In this document: piece after piece, positions 1 through 11,120 of the stretch | Layout of the letters: each line of letters begins with the position of its first letter | Numbering within the stretch: the first letter of the stretch is position 1 | Origin: Acheta domesticus | Lineage: Eukaryota > Arthropoda > Insecta > Orthoptera > Gryllidae | Length of the DNA: 64,000 bases | Direction: 5' to 3' | NCBI GenBank assembly: GCA_031308135.1 | Contig: JAHLJT010008446.1 | Span: forward strand, 161,879,532 to 161,943,531 | The notes under the pieces: model-generated | Databases searched by the model: none | Seen by the model: only the letters and a program-made list of their open reading frames with translations | What the model was told of the DNA's origin: nothing | Position numbers and translations under genes: made by a program

Positions 1-610
1 GTTACGAGTGCTATTCATTCTTGCGGTGCTATGCAGTACAATACCATCATTTTCTGTTATCTCTTAATATTGCTGGGTAGTTTGAATTTGAAGTGAAGTG
101 TCCTAATGTAGTGTGTTGTTCATTGTCTGTTCAGATCTATCATGGTCTGTTCAGGACTGCTTTTTTTCTGTTTGATGATAGAAGTAGTGAAATATCACTC
201 TGTGAAGTGTATTTTTTCACCAGATACTTGAACGGGAATACTAGCTTTTACTGCCTCTTCAGTGTGATTTAAGTGCGTGTAGTTGGTGTGGTTGTGTTGG
301 TTGTGTTGGTTGTGTTGGTGTAGTTGTGTTGGTGTGGTTAGATTTGTTTTCATGAGTGATTTACAGTGTTCTAATATCACTATAAAGAATATAGTAAGAA
401 TTGATACAATTCATGTCAAAAAGAAGGACATGATTAAGCGTGTGAATTAGCTTATGGATGTAAATGGGCAGGCCATAAATTAAGAAAGCATCTGTTTACT
501 TTCATTGTTTTTAATGAAGCTTACAATGAACTAAATTTTCATCACAAAATATGCGAATAAATGTTATTCCTGAAAAGGAAGTTTTGAAGTGTACTTTTCT
601 TGCATTCTAG
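1..610. other. AT-rich non-coding stretch with a short GT-rich minisatellite
   Basis: No gene is recognisable. Positions about 279-342 hold a GT-rich minisatellite made of imperfect copies of a nine-base TTGTGTTGG-type unit. The antisense frame across it reads as a His/Asn/Thr-rich peptide, which is a by-product of the repeat and not evidence of a gene. Confidence 0.5.
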
Positions 611-1510
611 TTGTACAAATATTTCTGCACCATTATATCACATGCACAAGAGAAGTGAAATCTCAAAAATATTAATTTTAGAATTATGAAGAAATATATT
701 TAGAACATTGCAAACATTTCTAATAACGGTGTCATGCAATTGTACAAAGCTGTTCATAGTCAATGCCAGTGGAGAAAAATATTTCCTCTTTGGATTAAAA
801 ATTAACGACACCATTATGTGAACGTTCTCCAGTTGGCACAGTTACAAAAATAATAGGGAGTAAAATGACTTAAGCACAAGTTAGCCAATGTTTGTGAAAT
901 TAATAGAAATCATTTCTAGTTTGTTAATCACCAATAATGCTTCCAATTTAGTTTCGCATCAGTCAAAAATCATTCATATGACTGAACAGACAATACATGT
1001 AAGTATTTTCTTAATTGAAAATTTATTCAAAATGTCTTACTAGCTGAGCTTTTGGACCATAAATATATTGCATGTAATAACTGAATGTAAGTGAAATCTA
1101 CTAAGTCCAAAAATCATCCAACTTGGACATAAGTTTCACTTTTATACAGATGATATGTACTAGTGGTGGTATATTGAGGATGGTTTTGTGTTACATATTC
1201 TGATTTTGATATTTACATAATGTTGGTGTCCAAGAAAATTAAATGAAATATGTGAAACATGAATCTTTCAAAAAAATTGCAATTTAAAGAATATCTGTTT
1301 CATTATAAATGGTGCTGTTCATTTTTAATCCAAAGAGAAAATATTTTTCTCCACTGGTATTGACTATGAACAGCTATTTTATACAATTGCGCAACACTTA
1401 TTGGAAATGTATACAATGTTCTAAACATATTTCTTCGCAATCCTAAAATTAAAATTTTTGAGATTTCACTTTTCTTGTGCATGTGATAAAATGGTGTGGA
1501 AATGTGTGGC
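611..1510. repeat. Inverted repeat pair with ~200-bp arms, putative foldback or MITE
   Basis: The sequence at about 611-826 returns as its reverse complement at about 1302-1510. Shared landmarks include ATCACATGCACAAGA, a GTGAAATCTCAAAAAT word, CCAGTGGAGAAAAATATTT and CTCTTTGGATTAAAAAT. The arms differ by scattered substitutions and small indels, and about 475 bases of AT-rich DNA lie between them. There is no ORF. The architecture fits a non-autonomous foldback or MITE. No target-site duplication was identified, so the outer limits are approximate. Confidence 0.65.
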
Positions 1511-2330
1511 CAATCTTCTGATATGAGTAGTTTTTCTGAAATTTTGTTTTTTTAAGTTGAACATGAGTTTTACATTGGTCAGTCAAGTTCATCAGTTCTT
1601 CTAAATAATGAGATTTTATTTAGTATATTCATATGTTGAAGTGTGTACATTTTTAATCAAGAAATTTTAGAACATCAATTAATTCCAGAGCTTCTTATTA
1701 TGTTTTAAATTCTGCTTAATTATCTTGATTAAATAGTAAACATATTTAAAGTCGGTAATGTATATAGATATGGATATATTGTGTCTCTTAATGTGATAGT
1801 GGACTGGATAGTTTTTGTAGACTTTTGTACAGATGCAAGTTTCTTGTTCATTTACAAAACTTTTCAATAATATTCATTGCTATTATAATACCTTATTTGC
1901 AGTTTTAATAAAGCTAAAAATTTTAGCAGTGTTTAAAACAGGGATGTTATTTTCATTATAATATTAAAGGAATAATGGCTACTTGTATTTTGACAATTTT
2001 CTAAATGCATGATTTCAATATTCAGTTGACAGCAAAGTGAATAATTTGAACGTATTATTGCTTATATTGATTTTGGAAAAATTAAATTAAGCTGTTTATA
2101 TTGTGAATGACCATGTTTATTTACATAATTTAGAAATAAATATTGTGTATATGAAATAACTTTTTATTTTGCCCGTATCAGTTCCTTTATCCGACTCAGA
2201 ATCCCAAATGTTAATAGTTATTGGCTTCTGAATTGCCTACCGTGTTTTACATAAAATTAATTATATTCATATAATTTTTCACAATTTTGAAAAAATCCTT
2301 AGTGATGTAATTTTAAATGCCCCGGTCAAC
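1511..2330. other. AT-rich stretch, no gene seen
   Basis: The composition is strongly AT-rich, with stop codons in all frames and no RNA gene, repeat array or transposon motif that I can recognise. Confidence 0.5.
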
Positions 2331-2334
2331 ATCT

Positions 2335-2646
2335 TCACGTCATCTCTATTGGTAGATCGCCCTTCGACGCTATTTGCTGCTGAACGCTGGGTCCAAGATG
2401 GATGCTTCCCCCTCCATGAAAATGAGAACCGTTAAGATCGTTGGAAATAGCATTGAGTGCCGACTCTGATATATACTCTCTGGCGTACACAATTTCTTCC
2501 TTCGAGCGGGACGTAAGTAAAATTTCGATGCAGTTTCTTTTACCCTTCTCAGTACAGTCATTAAAACTTTTCCTCGGTCGGCTTGCACCTGAACTAGTAG
2601 ATGGCGTAGCTTCAATCATTTTAGGAGTTATTGCCCTGTATACCAC
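2335..2646 (-). pseudogene. Transposon-associated ORF fragment, unrecognised function
   Basis: A 103-codon open frame contains the segment RKSFNDCTEKGKRNCIEILL followed by SRSKEEIVYAREY. This looks like the N-terminal module found in multi-copy insect transposon proteins, in which a G/S-rich basic stretch is followed by a K-R-rich helix and a short S-x-E-E-L/I-type helix. That family assignment is from memory and weak. Nothing catalytic is present, the frame is short, and it lies in AT-rich repeat DNA, so a decayed element ORF is the likeliest reading. An overlapping frame on the same strand has no family signal. Confidence 0.3.
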
Positions 2647-3049
2647 TTCCGAAAGCTGAATTACAGCATCGAGCCACCCAGAATACTTGTTAATGAAATG
2701 ATGCTCGACGTGGTGGAATTTTCTCCACCTACTTAAAATATTTTATAAAATACTCTCACAACATCTTTAAGGCATTTCTCCATTGTTTCATCGCACTCTT
2801 GAAAACCTAATCTATTCTTTACAAAAGACATTAGCTCTGCTTTCATGTCCCCTCTCTGGCGTGAAACGGGAAACAGATCACGGTAGGTGACTACTGGATG
2901 CGCGCCATAGTCTGAAATAAAACATAATATCCTCATCTGGACGTATCTGGACGTGGAACTTAGTGCATCATAAAGTAAAGACACGAAGCTATTTAGTGAC
3001 GTATGTTTTACTGTAATGCAAGTTAATTCACTGCTGTGGTCAGCATTTG

Positions 3050-3620
3050 AAGCTGGCGCTCGCGCAGCTGTACGCCGCGCGCCATGGAACCCGCTCGCGC
3101 AGAACGCTGGCCAGCGAGCGGGGTAAAGCTTCGAGGCGAGGCTAACCTGGGCCGCGCCGCCCGTACTTAAGCGGAAGTAGGTGGCGGCCACCACAGTCAG
3201 TAACAGTAACGGAGTCACCGTCAACCAGTCGCGAACCACGGAGTCACCACGAAAGAGGACAGCGTGCCAGGGGCGCACGCCGAGAGACCGCACTAGGAGT
3301 CGTGCGGGTCCGGGCAACACCCGGCGATACGGAAGGCAGCCAAGGGACCGTGCAGGAGGCACGGCTGGATCGCGTGCCAGGGGCGCACGCCGAGAGGACG
3401 CACCAGGAGTTGTGCGGGTCCGGGCAACACCCGGCGAGACGGAGGGCAGCCTAGGGGACCGTGCTGGAGGCACGGCCGGATTGCGTGCCAGGGGCGCACG
3501 CCGAGAGACCGCACCAGGAGTGGTGCGGGACAGGGCGACACACGGAGGCGGCGTGTCGGAAGTGCACGCCGTGGAGCTACGCCGGGAGGCATGACAGACT
3601 GTACTGGTGCCTAGCCACGC
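3050..3620. repeat. GC-rich block with three ~111-bp tandem repeats
   Basis: This block is much more GC-rich than its surroundings. Units begin with CGTGCCAGGGGCGCACGCCG at 3263, 3373 and 3484, so the spacing is 110 and 111 bp; the third copy is diverged at its end. Long Arg/Pro/Gly/Ala-rich frames on both strands come from the repeat. Downstream, an AATAAA at 3687-3692 follows a GT-rich tail, so the block could be part of a retroelement LTR or UTR. No second LTR copy was found to prove it. Confidence 0.6.
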
Positions 3621-3699
3621 ACCAGCCAGAACCAGATGAAGAAGTCCCCTGTACTTTGATTGTGTGTGTATATGTGTTAGTAAGAAAATAAACTAAGTT

Positions 3700-4560
3700 A
3701 AGCAAGTGTGAACCTTTCATTTGGTCAAACACAACATTCACATTGTTGAAAATCTACTTGAAAGTCGGGAAAATGTAAAATTTAGGTCGCGCGCAACGCC
3801 TACTTTACAGCTGATTTTACGAAGAGAGAAGCAAAGAATTGAAATTATATAAGTACTGTTGAAAAGTAAATACTTTACTGAACATCTTCCAGTTTGCAGA
3901 GTTTCGCATTCGCCTTTCATTGAGATCTGAGCACGTTTGATTCTTCGAGTAGCTACAGAGCGACTGCCTCGCGCAGCGCTTCCTTCAAGATATGATAAGT
4001 AATCCACTTCCCCAGCGTAGCAAACGTGAGCCAAAAATAAACCAATTCTCAAATATCATTCTACCAACATCGATGATCAAACTCACTAACACAAAAGTCG
4101 ATATTAAAATGTTAGGGAGGGGGGTCTAGTTCCGCCTAGATTGGCCATTTAGCCCTCTGTGCAGCGGGAAGCTAATCGCTTCAACGGGCGGCGAGCTGCG
4201 ACAGCGAGTCTACACCAGCCCCGAGACGGGGATATAACGGGTCCGTCAGGTGCAGCAGCCAACGAGTGCGATCTAAGTGAAGAAGTGTTAAAAGTGTCGT
4301 TACACCGGCTGTGCTGTTAATCTTCGAGTGTTTCCTGGACTGCAGAATGACTTCGGCTTTCCTGGAATGATTTCGGCTTGTGTATAGGAACTTCTTCTGG
4401 CGGCATTGGATCTGGATTGGGCTGGGTATATCCTTTGGGTATGCGGACCGCCATTTGACTGTATGCTATACGAAAGAAACCGAATTTACAAGTGAGAGCA
4501 AAATAAACTTTGTTTGTTGTGAATTCCCGCCTACGTCTTTTTTCTTTGAATATTTCAGAT
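3700..4560. other. Mixed-composition stretch with short unassigned frames
   Basis: There are two minus-strand open frames, 3738-4052 (104 codons) and 4317-4571 (84 codons). The second contains MAVRIPKGYTQPNPDPMPPE, which is Pro-rich and lacks a motif I can name. The part around 4110-4310 is GC-richer. I see no splice structure or domain and cannot assign a gene. Confidence 0.3.
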
Positions 4561-4564
4561 TTAA

Positions 4565-4770
4565 TGAACACTGGTGGTACTACAAAATGGCACAGATTTA
4601 TCCGTATTCTTTTTATTTCCTTTGGTCTCGGCTAGTTATTCAGACTTGCCACATATCCTTGCCAGCTGCCATCTATCGCCGCTCAAAGTATTTTTTTACC
4701 TTTTCTTAATTTTTCAGTTTCCTAATAGTAGAACGGATTATTTTAAGAATATTAACCTTTACTCGCGTCC
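4565..4770 (+). repeat. Tail module of the modular interspersed repeat family
   Basis: The text beginning CACTGGTGGTACTACAAAATGGCACAGA, running through TTTATTTCCTTTGGTCTCGG, GCCAGCTGCCATCTATCGCC and AATAGTAGAACGGA, is repeated with variation at 46174-46370 and inverted at 48680-48861. A shorter match lies at 61818. It marks one end of an interspersed repeat whose fuller copies lie at 39760-48880. Confidence 0.7.
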
Positions 4771-5119
4771 CTTTCTGACCCGTAATTACTCGCGCGGCGC
4801 TCTGAATGCACCAACAGAGAAACGATCGTTTACGGAATAACAAAAACAATATTTGCGAAAAAAATTAGTATTGTTTATTAAGAATAATGATAACTTATTA
4901 CAAAAAATAATGTTTGGTGTTAATTATGTGATATATGTGAAATTTACAATACGAAATATATTGTATGCCTCTAATAAGGCATACAGTTGCATGAGGCTTA
5001 TTGTAAAGTTTTAGGTCATGTCAACGCGCACCAAATTAATTATTAATTCAATAGAAATATTTATATATTTATAATATAAATTAATAATTATAAATCTATT
5101 AACAACAATAATAACAAAA

Positions 5120-5219
5120 NNNNNNNNNNNNNNNNNNNNNNNNNNNNNNNNNNNNNNNNNNNNNNNNNNNNNNNNNNNNNNNNNNNNNNNNNNNNNNNNN
5201 NNNNNNNNNNNNNNNNNNN
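5120..5219. other. Assembly gap, 100 N
   Basis: Exactly 100 undetermined bases, a conventional placeholder for a gap of unknown size. Sequence on the two sides need not be adjacent in the genome. The right edge abuts the 3' end of the I-like LINE. Confidence 0.99.
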
Positions 5220-5944
5220 GATTGATGAATAGGGTTTAAGGGCGCTTCGACTGCTGTGGTCATTGGCGCCCATGCCAGAGTATTTGGAGAAAAGAATATC
5301 AGTGTTGCATGTAACTTACTCACTGTTTAAAATGTAAAAGATAAGCTAAAGCTAAAGCATGTAAGCAGCTAAAAAGGAGACTCGAATTCGCATCAGTATA
5401 CATGTAGAAATGGCAGAAGGAAAATAGAAAAAGGGCGCGTAAAAATTTATCTTAAAACGTAAAATTGGCTGTAAAGGGGCCAAAAAACAACATAAAACAT
5501 TGTTCTTTCAAATAAAATTAGATATTCTGCTTTCTCTCAAAAAACAAAAAAGTTTTGAGAGCGCAGAATACGTCATCCCCGAAGCACCACTGGTTAGCGA
5601 GTGTGCCCAGGTCATGTCTTCGTCGACTGCCAACAAATTTCCTACAGTACAGCAGGACGTGCTGTTCCATACGGAAAAGAACAGTCTGGCACGAGTCACA
5701 GAATGGGGGGGAGTTTTCATTTCGAAAGAATGAAACCGTGAGAGAAATGGCAGTGTCAGATACAGAAAGACGGGTTAAAATAACTTCCTCGCGTCTACAG
5801 GACCGTGATGAGGAGCCGCCAGGGATACACAGGAGATTCTTTATCGTGCACTTAGGTTTGAAAGTGCTTATTGTTGTGGGCTACACTCTCTGTTTCGCCC
5901 AAGCTCCTAAGCCACGGATCGTTTTCACAGAAAGCCTGAAGCAA

Positions 5945-6343
5945 TCAGGATAATGGCACAGAAGGGATGTCGATACGAGTTTTACGCAGTCGCTGATTTC
6001 GCCGCCTGGTTCCGGACAGTGCGTTCCCTCTGATACTCACGTGGTGCCTGGGACCCCAACTAAGTACCAGGTCATAGCGGCGGGACAGAAGACGATGAAT
6101 CAGGCTTTGAACGGATAAAGTCAGGTAGTCTGACGAAGGACGGGAGACAGCTTGAAGAGAGCTGAGAGAATCGGAACAGATAACTACTCGCCGCAACGTC
6201 GCTGATTCAATGTATTTTAGGGCCTCAAAGATTGCACACATTTCGGCAGTGAAAATACTGCATTTGGAGTGAAAGCCGAAATGATTGGTGGCCCTGATAC
6301 AGTAAAAACCACCATGCCACAGCGTCGCTGCACGATGAACCAT
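5945..6343 (-). pseudogene. I-like LINE ORF2: RNase H domain fragment
   Basis: The frame contains IFTAEMCAIFEALKYI, then VVICSDSLSSLQAV and later WGPRHHVSIRGN. These match RNase H as found in LINEs: the acidic E in the AE..A helix, the D of CSDS, and a degenerate G-H-x-x-I-x-G-N motif. In this family the domain degrades the RNA strand of the element's cDNA hybrid. The usual N-terminal D-G strand is altered and the final catalytic Asp after GN is not clear (SGTRRR follows), so it is probably inactive. Confidence 0.8.
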
Positions 6344-6819
6344 CCGTGTATAAGAATAAATGATCCGGATAGGATTCTCTCATATCCAGAAACTGCTTCT
6401 GGTAAACCAGAGGACTAGTAGTTTGTTTGGGTAAATGGGAGAGTCTGAAGTCAATACTGGGAAGGAGGAGTTTCCAGGGGGGATCCGGTCACTTGTGGGT
6501 CTCACAGGTGTGGGAAGTTCTACATTTAATTCCCGGAGAAGATTTCGTAATCTAATACCTGGGGGATGGGTACACGAAAGTTCGAAGATGTACGAGGACT
6601 CATACTTTGGGTGGATGATTATACGACGACAAGGGTGGTCAACCAGTCCGACACTTTATGCCCCATAAGAGGCTAATAAAATATCTCGCTTCGGCTCAGA
6701 GATGGTTCTCCAGCTTCGGCCAAGAGGCATTCGATGCGACTCGTGCGGTAGGCGCCTGTACTAATTCTTATACCGGCGTTGTGAATGGTAATTTAATGGC
6801 CGGAGGGTTGATGGTGACG

Positions 6820-7810
6820 CTAGACCCCTATACAATACATCCATACTCCAAATAGAGCGGATGAGGGTTCTATACAAACGCAAGAGAACACACGGTCAGC
6901 TCCCCAAGAGCTGCTGTAAGGGTGCGGAGGAGGTTCAGAGGTGAGGACACATCGGCTCTTCAGTTTACGTATATGATTTCGCCAAGTTAGGCTCTTATCG
7001 AAAGTAAGCCCAAGGAAAGTTGCAGAGTTCCACAAAGGTAGAAGATGGCTTCCAAGAAAAAGATCGGGGTGGTTTATGAAGATGATAAATCCTGCAGAAG
7101 TGCATACAGCTAGTTTTTGATGCGGAGAATTTAAAACCTGTCGCATCAGTCCATTCCTGCAATTTGTTGAGGACAAGTTGTAATTGTCTCTCTATCACTT
7201 GAATACTCTTGGAAGAGCAGAAATGGCAAAGTCCGTCAACGAAGAGCGATGCTTTCACCGGCTCTCGGATTATCGACGCTATACTATTGATAGCGATGGC
7301 AAACAGAGTGACACTCAGAATTGAGCCCTGAGGGACCCCGTTTTCTAAATGGTGGCTGGCGGATAACCTGTCACCAAGGCGAACGCGGAAGTATCTTGAG
7401 GAAAGAAAGGCTACTAAAAAAAGGGGAGCCGGCCCCTAAGACCCCAAGAATGGATGGTGCGAAGAATGCCGTACCTCCAGGTAGTATCATAAGCTTTCTC
7501 TATATCAAAGAAAATTGGCTACCAGGTGTTGACGTAGCACGAAAGCAGTGGAGATCTGTGTGGTAAGGGTGACAAGGTGGTCCATGGTTGACCTGTTCTT
7601 CCTGAAACCACATTGGATGGGGGTAAGTAGGTTTCTCTGCTCCAGGTGCCAGACCAAACGCGTATCACCCATTCGCTCCAGAAGTTTGCATATACAGCTG
7701 TGAGCGAGATTGGACGGTAGGTTGACGGCTTTGCCCTGTCCTTTATCCTTCTTTAGGAATAGGAATAATAATCGCTTCGCGCCAGGTTCTAGGAAGGTAT
7801 GTTCCATCCA
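6820..7810 (-). pseudogene. I-like LINE ORF2: reverse transcriptase fragments
   Basis: Broken frames carry recognisable RT blocks: FLKKDKGQGKAVNLPSNLAH (the K-P-G-K...YRPI region), then RMGDTRLVWHLEQRNLL with QCGFRKNRSTMDHLVTLT at 7505-7807, then SLFVDGLCHF with LQEWTDATGFKFSASKTSCM at 6995-7258, and TFLGLTFDKSLTWRNHIRKLK at 6820-7176. The order is that of fingers, palm and thumb of a LINE RT. The palm motif reads FVDG where F/Y-x-D-D is expected, so one catalytic aspartate is lost. Multiple frame changes separate the blocks. Confidence 0.85.
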
Positions 7811-8258
7811 AATCTTGTTGAAGATACGGAGGAGAAAGATACGTGCCTCTTCGGCAGGTGTTTTAACATTTGGTTGTGTATCTGGTCCTGGTCCTGGAGC
7901 AGAATCTTTCCACGGGTGAGCGCACAGGAAAATTCATCCATGGAGAAAAGGGGCGTTATAATCTTCCTCCAGGCAGGTAGAGAAGTCCAATCTGCATTTC
8001 TCCATTCTACTCTTAGTTTTCAAGAGCTAGGGGAGTAGTGTAAGGAACTGGAGGAATTTTTCATAATGACAGGCCAATTCCTCAACTACTTTTTTCTGGA
8101 GAAGTAATAAGATTTCCATTAATAAGGAAGTCCTGGGACAGATGATGGGGAAAAATCTTCCTCCGATCTGTCGGATCTTTCGCCATACTACTTTAGCGGG
8201 GTATGGCAAGAAAGAGAAGAGATAAAGGCTCTCCAGGAAGCGGTCTTACTTTCCCGTA

Positions 8259-8489
8259 TTACTTTCTTTTGAAATCGATCAGGTTTGATGCGGTGGGGAA
8301 CCTATTGAGCCTAGCGAGTGCTTGCTTTCGGTCTCGCACCGCGGTGGCACAGTCAGCATTCCACCAAGGCACAGGGACGCGTCGTGGCCGACACGTAGAC
8401 TTCGGGATTGCAATGGTGGCTGCGCGAAGAACGGCGTCGGTGAATTGGGCCACCAAGGTATCGATATTATTTGAGAAGTGGTCTGGCAT
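8259..8489 (-). pseudogene. I-like LINE ORF2: linker between endonuclease and RT
   Basis: The frame contains PRRVPVPWWNADCATAVRDR followed by KQALARLNRFPTASNLIDFK. The P-W-W-N-x-x-C motif with basic and helical residues is the usual linker between endonuclease and reverse transcriptase in arthropod LINE ORF2 proteins. Adjacent minus-strand sequence at 8467-8700 (ALCSPSLSTMVEWTVLDDLH, then GSDHFPTLVHF) is the last part of the endonuclease, including its SDH motif. Confidence 0.8.
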
Positions 8490-9214
8490 TATAATTTTCT
8501 CGCTGAATGTATCCCCAGTCGGCTCGATGGAATAGCCAGCGAGGAGGGTAGATGACGTCTAAATCAGGGACATTAAAGTGGACCAAAGTGGGAAAATGGT
8601 CACTCCCATGTAGATCATCGAGTACGGTCCACTCTACCATGGTAGATAGGGATGGACTGCAGAGTGCCAGATCGATTGACGAGAAGGTGTTTGACGCCAT
8701 GGAGAAATGAGTGTGATTCCCGGAGTTCAGAAGAATTAAGTTTTGCTGGTCAATAATATTTTCGAGGATAGAACCTCTCGGGCAGGTCCTCGTGCCACCC
8801 CAGAGGGGATTGGGGCATTAAAATCCCCCGCAATAAAAAAAGGGGGCGGGCAACTGAGAAAAACATCTTCGAGTTCCTCTTGTGACACGACTTGGCCAGG
8901 GGGAATGTATATACTACACACCGTAAAAGAGAACGATGGTAGGTGTACCCGTACGCAAACTGTTTGGAGGTCGGTTCGAACGTGTGTTCCTCCGAGAATA
9001 GGGAGTCGCGGATGAGTACCGCAACGCCGCCGTGAGCACGAAGTCCGTCGTCTTGATCAAACCGATAGATGTTAAATCCGCGAAGAGACAGGGGATGATG
9101 AGGGAGAAGATGAGTTTCCTGAAGACAGACTATAAATGGTTTGTGGCGAGAAATTATTAATCTTAATTCTTCTGAGTGAGCACGAAGACCATTTAAGTTC
9201 CATGAGAGAGCCAT
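8467..9214 (-). pseudogene. I-like LINE ORF2: APE-type endonuclease
   Basis: The domain nicks target DNA to start target-primed reverse transcription. Starting at 9214, the sequence shows SWNLNGLRAHSEEL (motif I, Asn), FIVCLQETHL (catalytic Glu), a GGVAVLIRD strand, then FIAGDFNAPIP at about 8800 in a shifted frame (Asp/Asn of GDFN), and GSDHFP at about 8590 (Asp-His pair). All principal residues are visible but lie in different frames, so the gene is broken. The likely ORF2 start is the ATG at 9214. Confidence 0.85.
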
Positions 9215-9405
9215 TATGTGAAATTATTCTTTGGTTGCTTTTTTTTCTTTCTCACCTTCTGAATGGTTTGTAGGGAACTCTCGTGGGGTTCCTCATCAAC
9301 AGCAGAGTCATCCTGACTGCTGCTGGATATGGTCGGGGGGTTTTCCCGACTTTTGGCCACGGGTGACCGAGATCTATAGGGCTGGAGGATCGTCCGATGT
9401 GATTC

Positions 9406-10558
9406 TCAGAGACAGAAAGAGGTGGACGGGATTGGATGACGTATTTTTCCTGGCAGGCGGTGTCTGTTTAAGATCGATTTCAGTAGAAGTCTCAGTGGTC
9501 GATTTCTGGTGGTGTTTTTTTGCACAGGTTTTTTGTACTTTGTGGGAATTATAATTTTCCCACCTTGGATACATGCCGAATCTTCGGGGAAGTCTGTCGG
9601 CGACACCTGACAACTAAAGTGCGAAACTACCGCTGGGGTACAGTGAGTTTGACAACTCGCTGTTACCCCCGGGGACTTAGGTTTTGCAGCACTGGAAAAG
9701 GATCGAGATAGGTCCACTGGATTCCTGATTTGGAACCTACGCTTCGCCTCAGGGAAGGAAACCTTTTCGGTTACCCTTATTTTTTGGATTTCCCTTTCCC
9801 GGAGAAGAAACGTGGGGCACTGGTTGTCGTTGGCTGGGTGATCGCCTTCGCAATTCACACAGTGCGGTGGTTTGTCGCAGGGTTGTGGGTCGTGAACTGA
9901 CGATCCACACTTCCCGCAAACCGCGTTAACGGACATACATCGCTGTTGGGTATGCCCAAACCTTTGACACTTGAAGCAGCGCAAAGGGTTCGGCACATAC
10001 TGCCGCACACGGAGGTTGTAGAAAGCGGTAACGATCCTTTCCGGGAGGGATGGTCGGTCAAAAGTAAGGATCAGGGTAGAAGTAGGGATCACTTTCCCCT
10101 GCTCCTTCCTTCCGATCCTGTACACCTCAGTCACGCCATGGGTCTTAAAAAAGTTTAGAAGATCTTCCTCCGTTTCAGTAGCAAAGTCCTCGTGGTTGAC
10201 TACGCCTTTGCTCAGGTTCAAGGTGGGATGAACCGTGACTACTACCTGGAGGCCGGCAATCTGCTTCGTATTTTGAATTTTTACAATCTGCTCGTCGGTA
10301 CGCGCTTCAAAAAGAATGGTTCCATTCCTTTGTCGCACGACCGCTTGGAGCTTCCCGTAGGCTTCTTCGATAGCTCGCGCCAGACGGACAGCACTCACAG
10401 TTTGAAAGTCTTACCTTCCTCGGCACATGCCATGAGGAGGAACGAGGCTTCTTGGGTCGATCTTCTTCTCTAGAAAAGAAACTATTCAAATCAATAGTTC
10501 TTTCTGCAAATCTCCTCTTCCTTGCGGAAGAGGGCGGGGGGAAAGGTGAAGTATCCAT
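9406..10558 (-). pseudogene. I-like LINE ORF1: gag-like RNA-binding protein with three CCHC knuckles
   Basis: This nucleic-acid-binding protein would coat the element's RNA. The 330-codon frame 9406-10398 holds a folded N-terminal region with FDRPSLPERIV, then three zinc knuckles in tandem: CFKCQRFGHTQQRC, CGKCGSSVHDPQPC and CVNCEGDHPANDNQC. The LREREIQKIRVTEKVSFPEA segment after them is typical of I-like and X-element proteins. The N-terminal start (MDTSPFPPPS) is in another frame at 10307-10558, so a frameshift near 10350-10400 divides the gene. Ser/Pro-rich sequence follows the knuckles. Confidence 0.88.
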
Positions 10559-10599
10559 GTAGATGGAATAGGTTCATCCTCGTGGTCCCCACCCACCAC

Positions 10600-11120
10600 G
10601 GAGCCCAACAAGGGGACACTCCATCGGAGTGCCAGGGTTGCCACGAGGATATAGTGGGGGAATAACACAGCGCTGCACCGCCGTGGATTCCCCCGCTCAC
10701 CCTGGAGTTCAGTACAAGACCTAGTCCGAGCCGATTGATCGGGAGTGGGTTAGCTCCCGACCGCCCGTCTAGAAGAGTCCGGGGCCAAAGCGAGTGTGTT
10801 GGAACCTACAGGTGAATGTTCCCCAAAATACGTAATCAACGTACTCCTTAGTGCAAGGCGAACAGTAGCACTAGGACTAGATAGGGAAACAAACAGGTCC
10901 CTCAACTGCCAGGACACACATTCCCTCCGACACGGGTCGCCATGCACGGCAAACACATGGGTGGGCGTTCAGCATACAGAGAAGGCCAGTGAGGAGGAAA
11001 AAGGAGTGAAAAGAACGTACATGACATGAAATGAGAAGCAAGAAGATGAAAAAAATGGAGAAAGGAAGCACTTGAGAGCCTTCTCTGCATCCCCCCGTCA
11101 GGACGTGGACCAACCCACCT
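10600..11120 (-). other. 5' UTR of the I-like LINE
   Basis: This GC-rich sequence lies upstream of ORF1 on the minus strand and runs up to the gypsy integrase at about 11120. No clear coding frame is present. Elements of this group usually carry an internal promoter in this region; none can be shown from the sequence alone. The exact 5' junction is uncertain by some tens of bases. Confidence 0.55.

Larger units (their letters stand above)
5221..11120 (-). mobile_element. I-like non-LTR retrotransposon, nearly full length, decayed
   Basis: Reading the minus strand from about 11120 down, there is a 5' UTR, an ORF1 with CCHC zinc knuckles (9406-10558), an APE-type endonuclease (8750-9214), a linker with the VPWWNADC motif (8259-8489), a reverse transcriptase (about 6820-7810), an RNase H domain (5945-6343) and a 3' UTR ending in AAACCCTATTCATCAAT beside the gap. 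The gene order with RNase H and the short trinucleotide-like tail fit the I/R1 group. Several frameshifts and stops break ORF2. Its 5' end abuts gypsy integrase sequence, so it may have inserted into that element. A 5'-truncated relative lies at 36006-36430. Confidence 0.88.

Noticed and set aside
195..380. His/Asn/Thr-rich open frame near the left edge
   Set aside because: It is the antisense reading of a GT-rich minisatellite and has no domain.
2733..3594. Long Arg/Pro-rich and Gly/Arg-rich frames on both strands
   Set aside because: They arise from the GC-rich 111-bp tandem repeat, whose unit length shifts the frame between copies.
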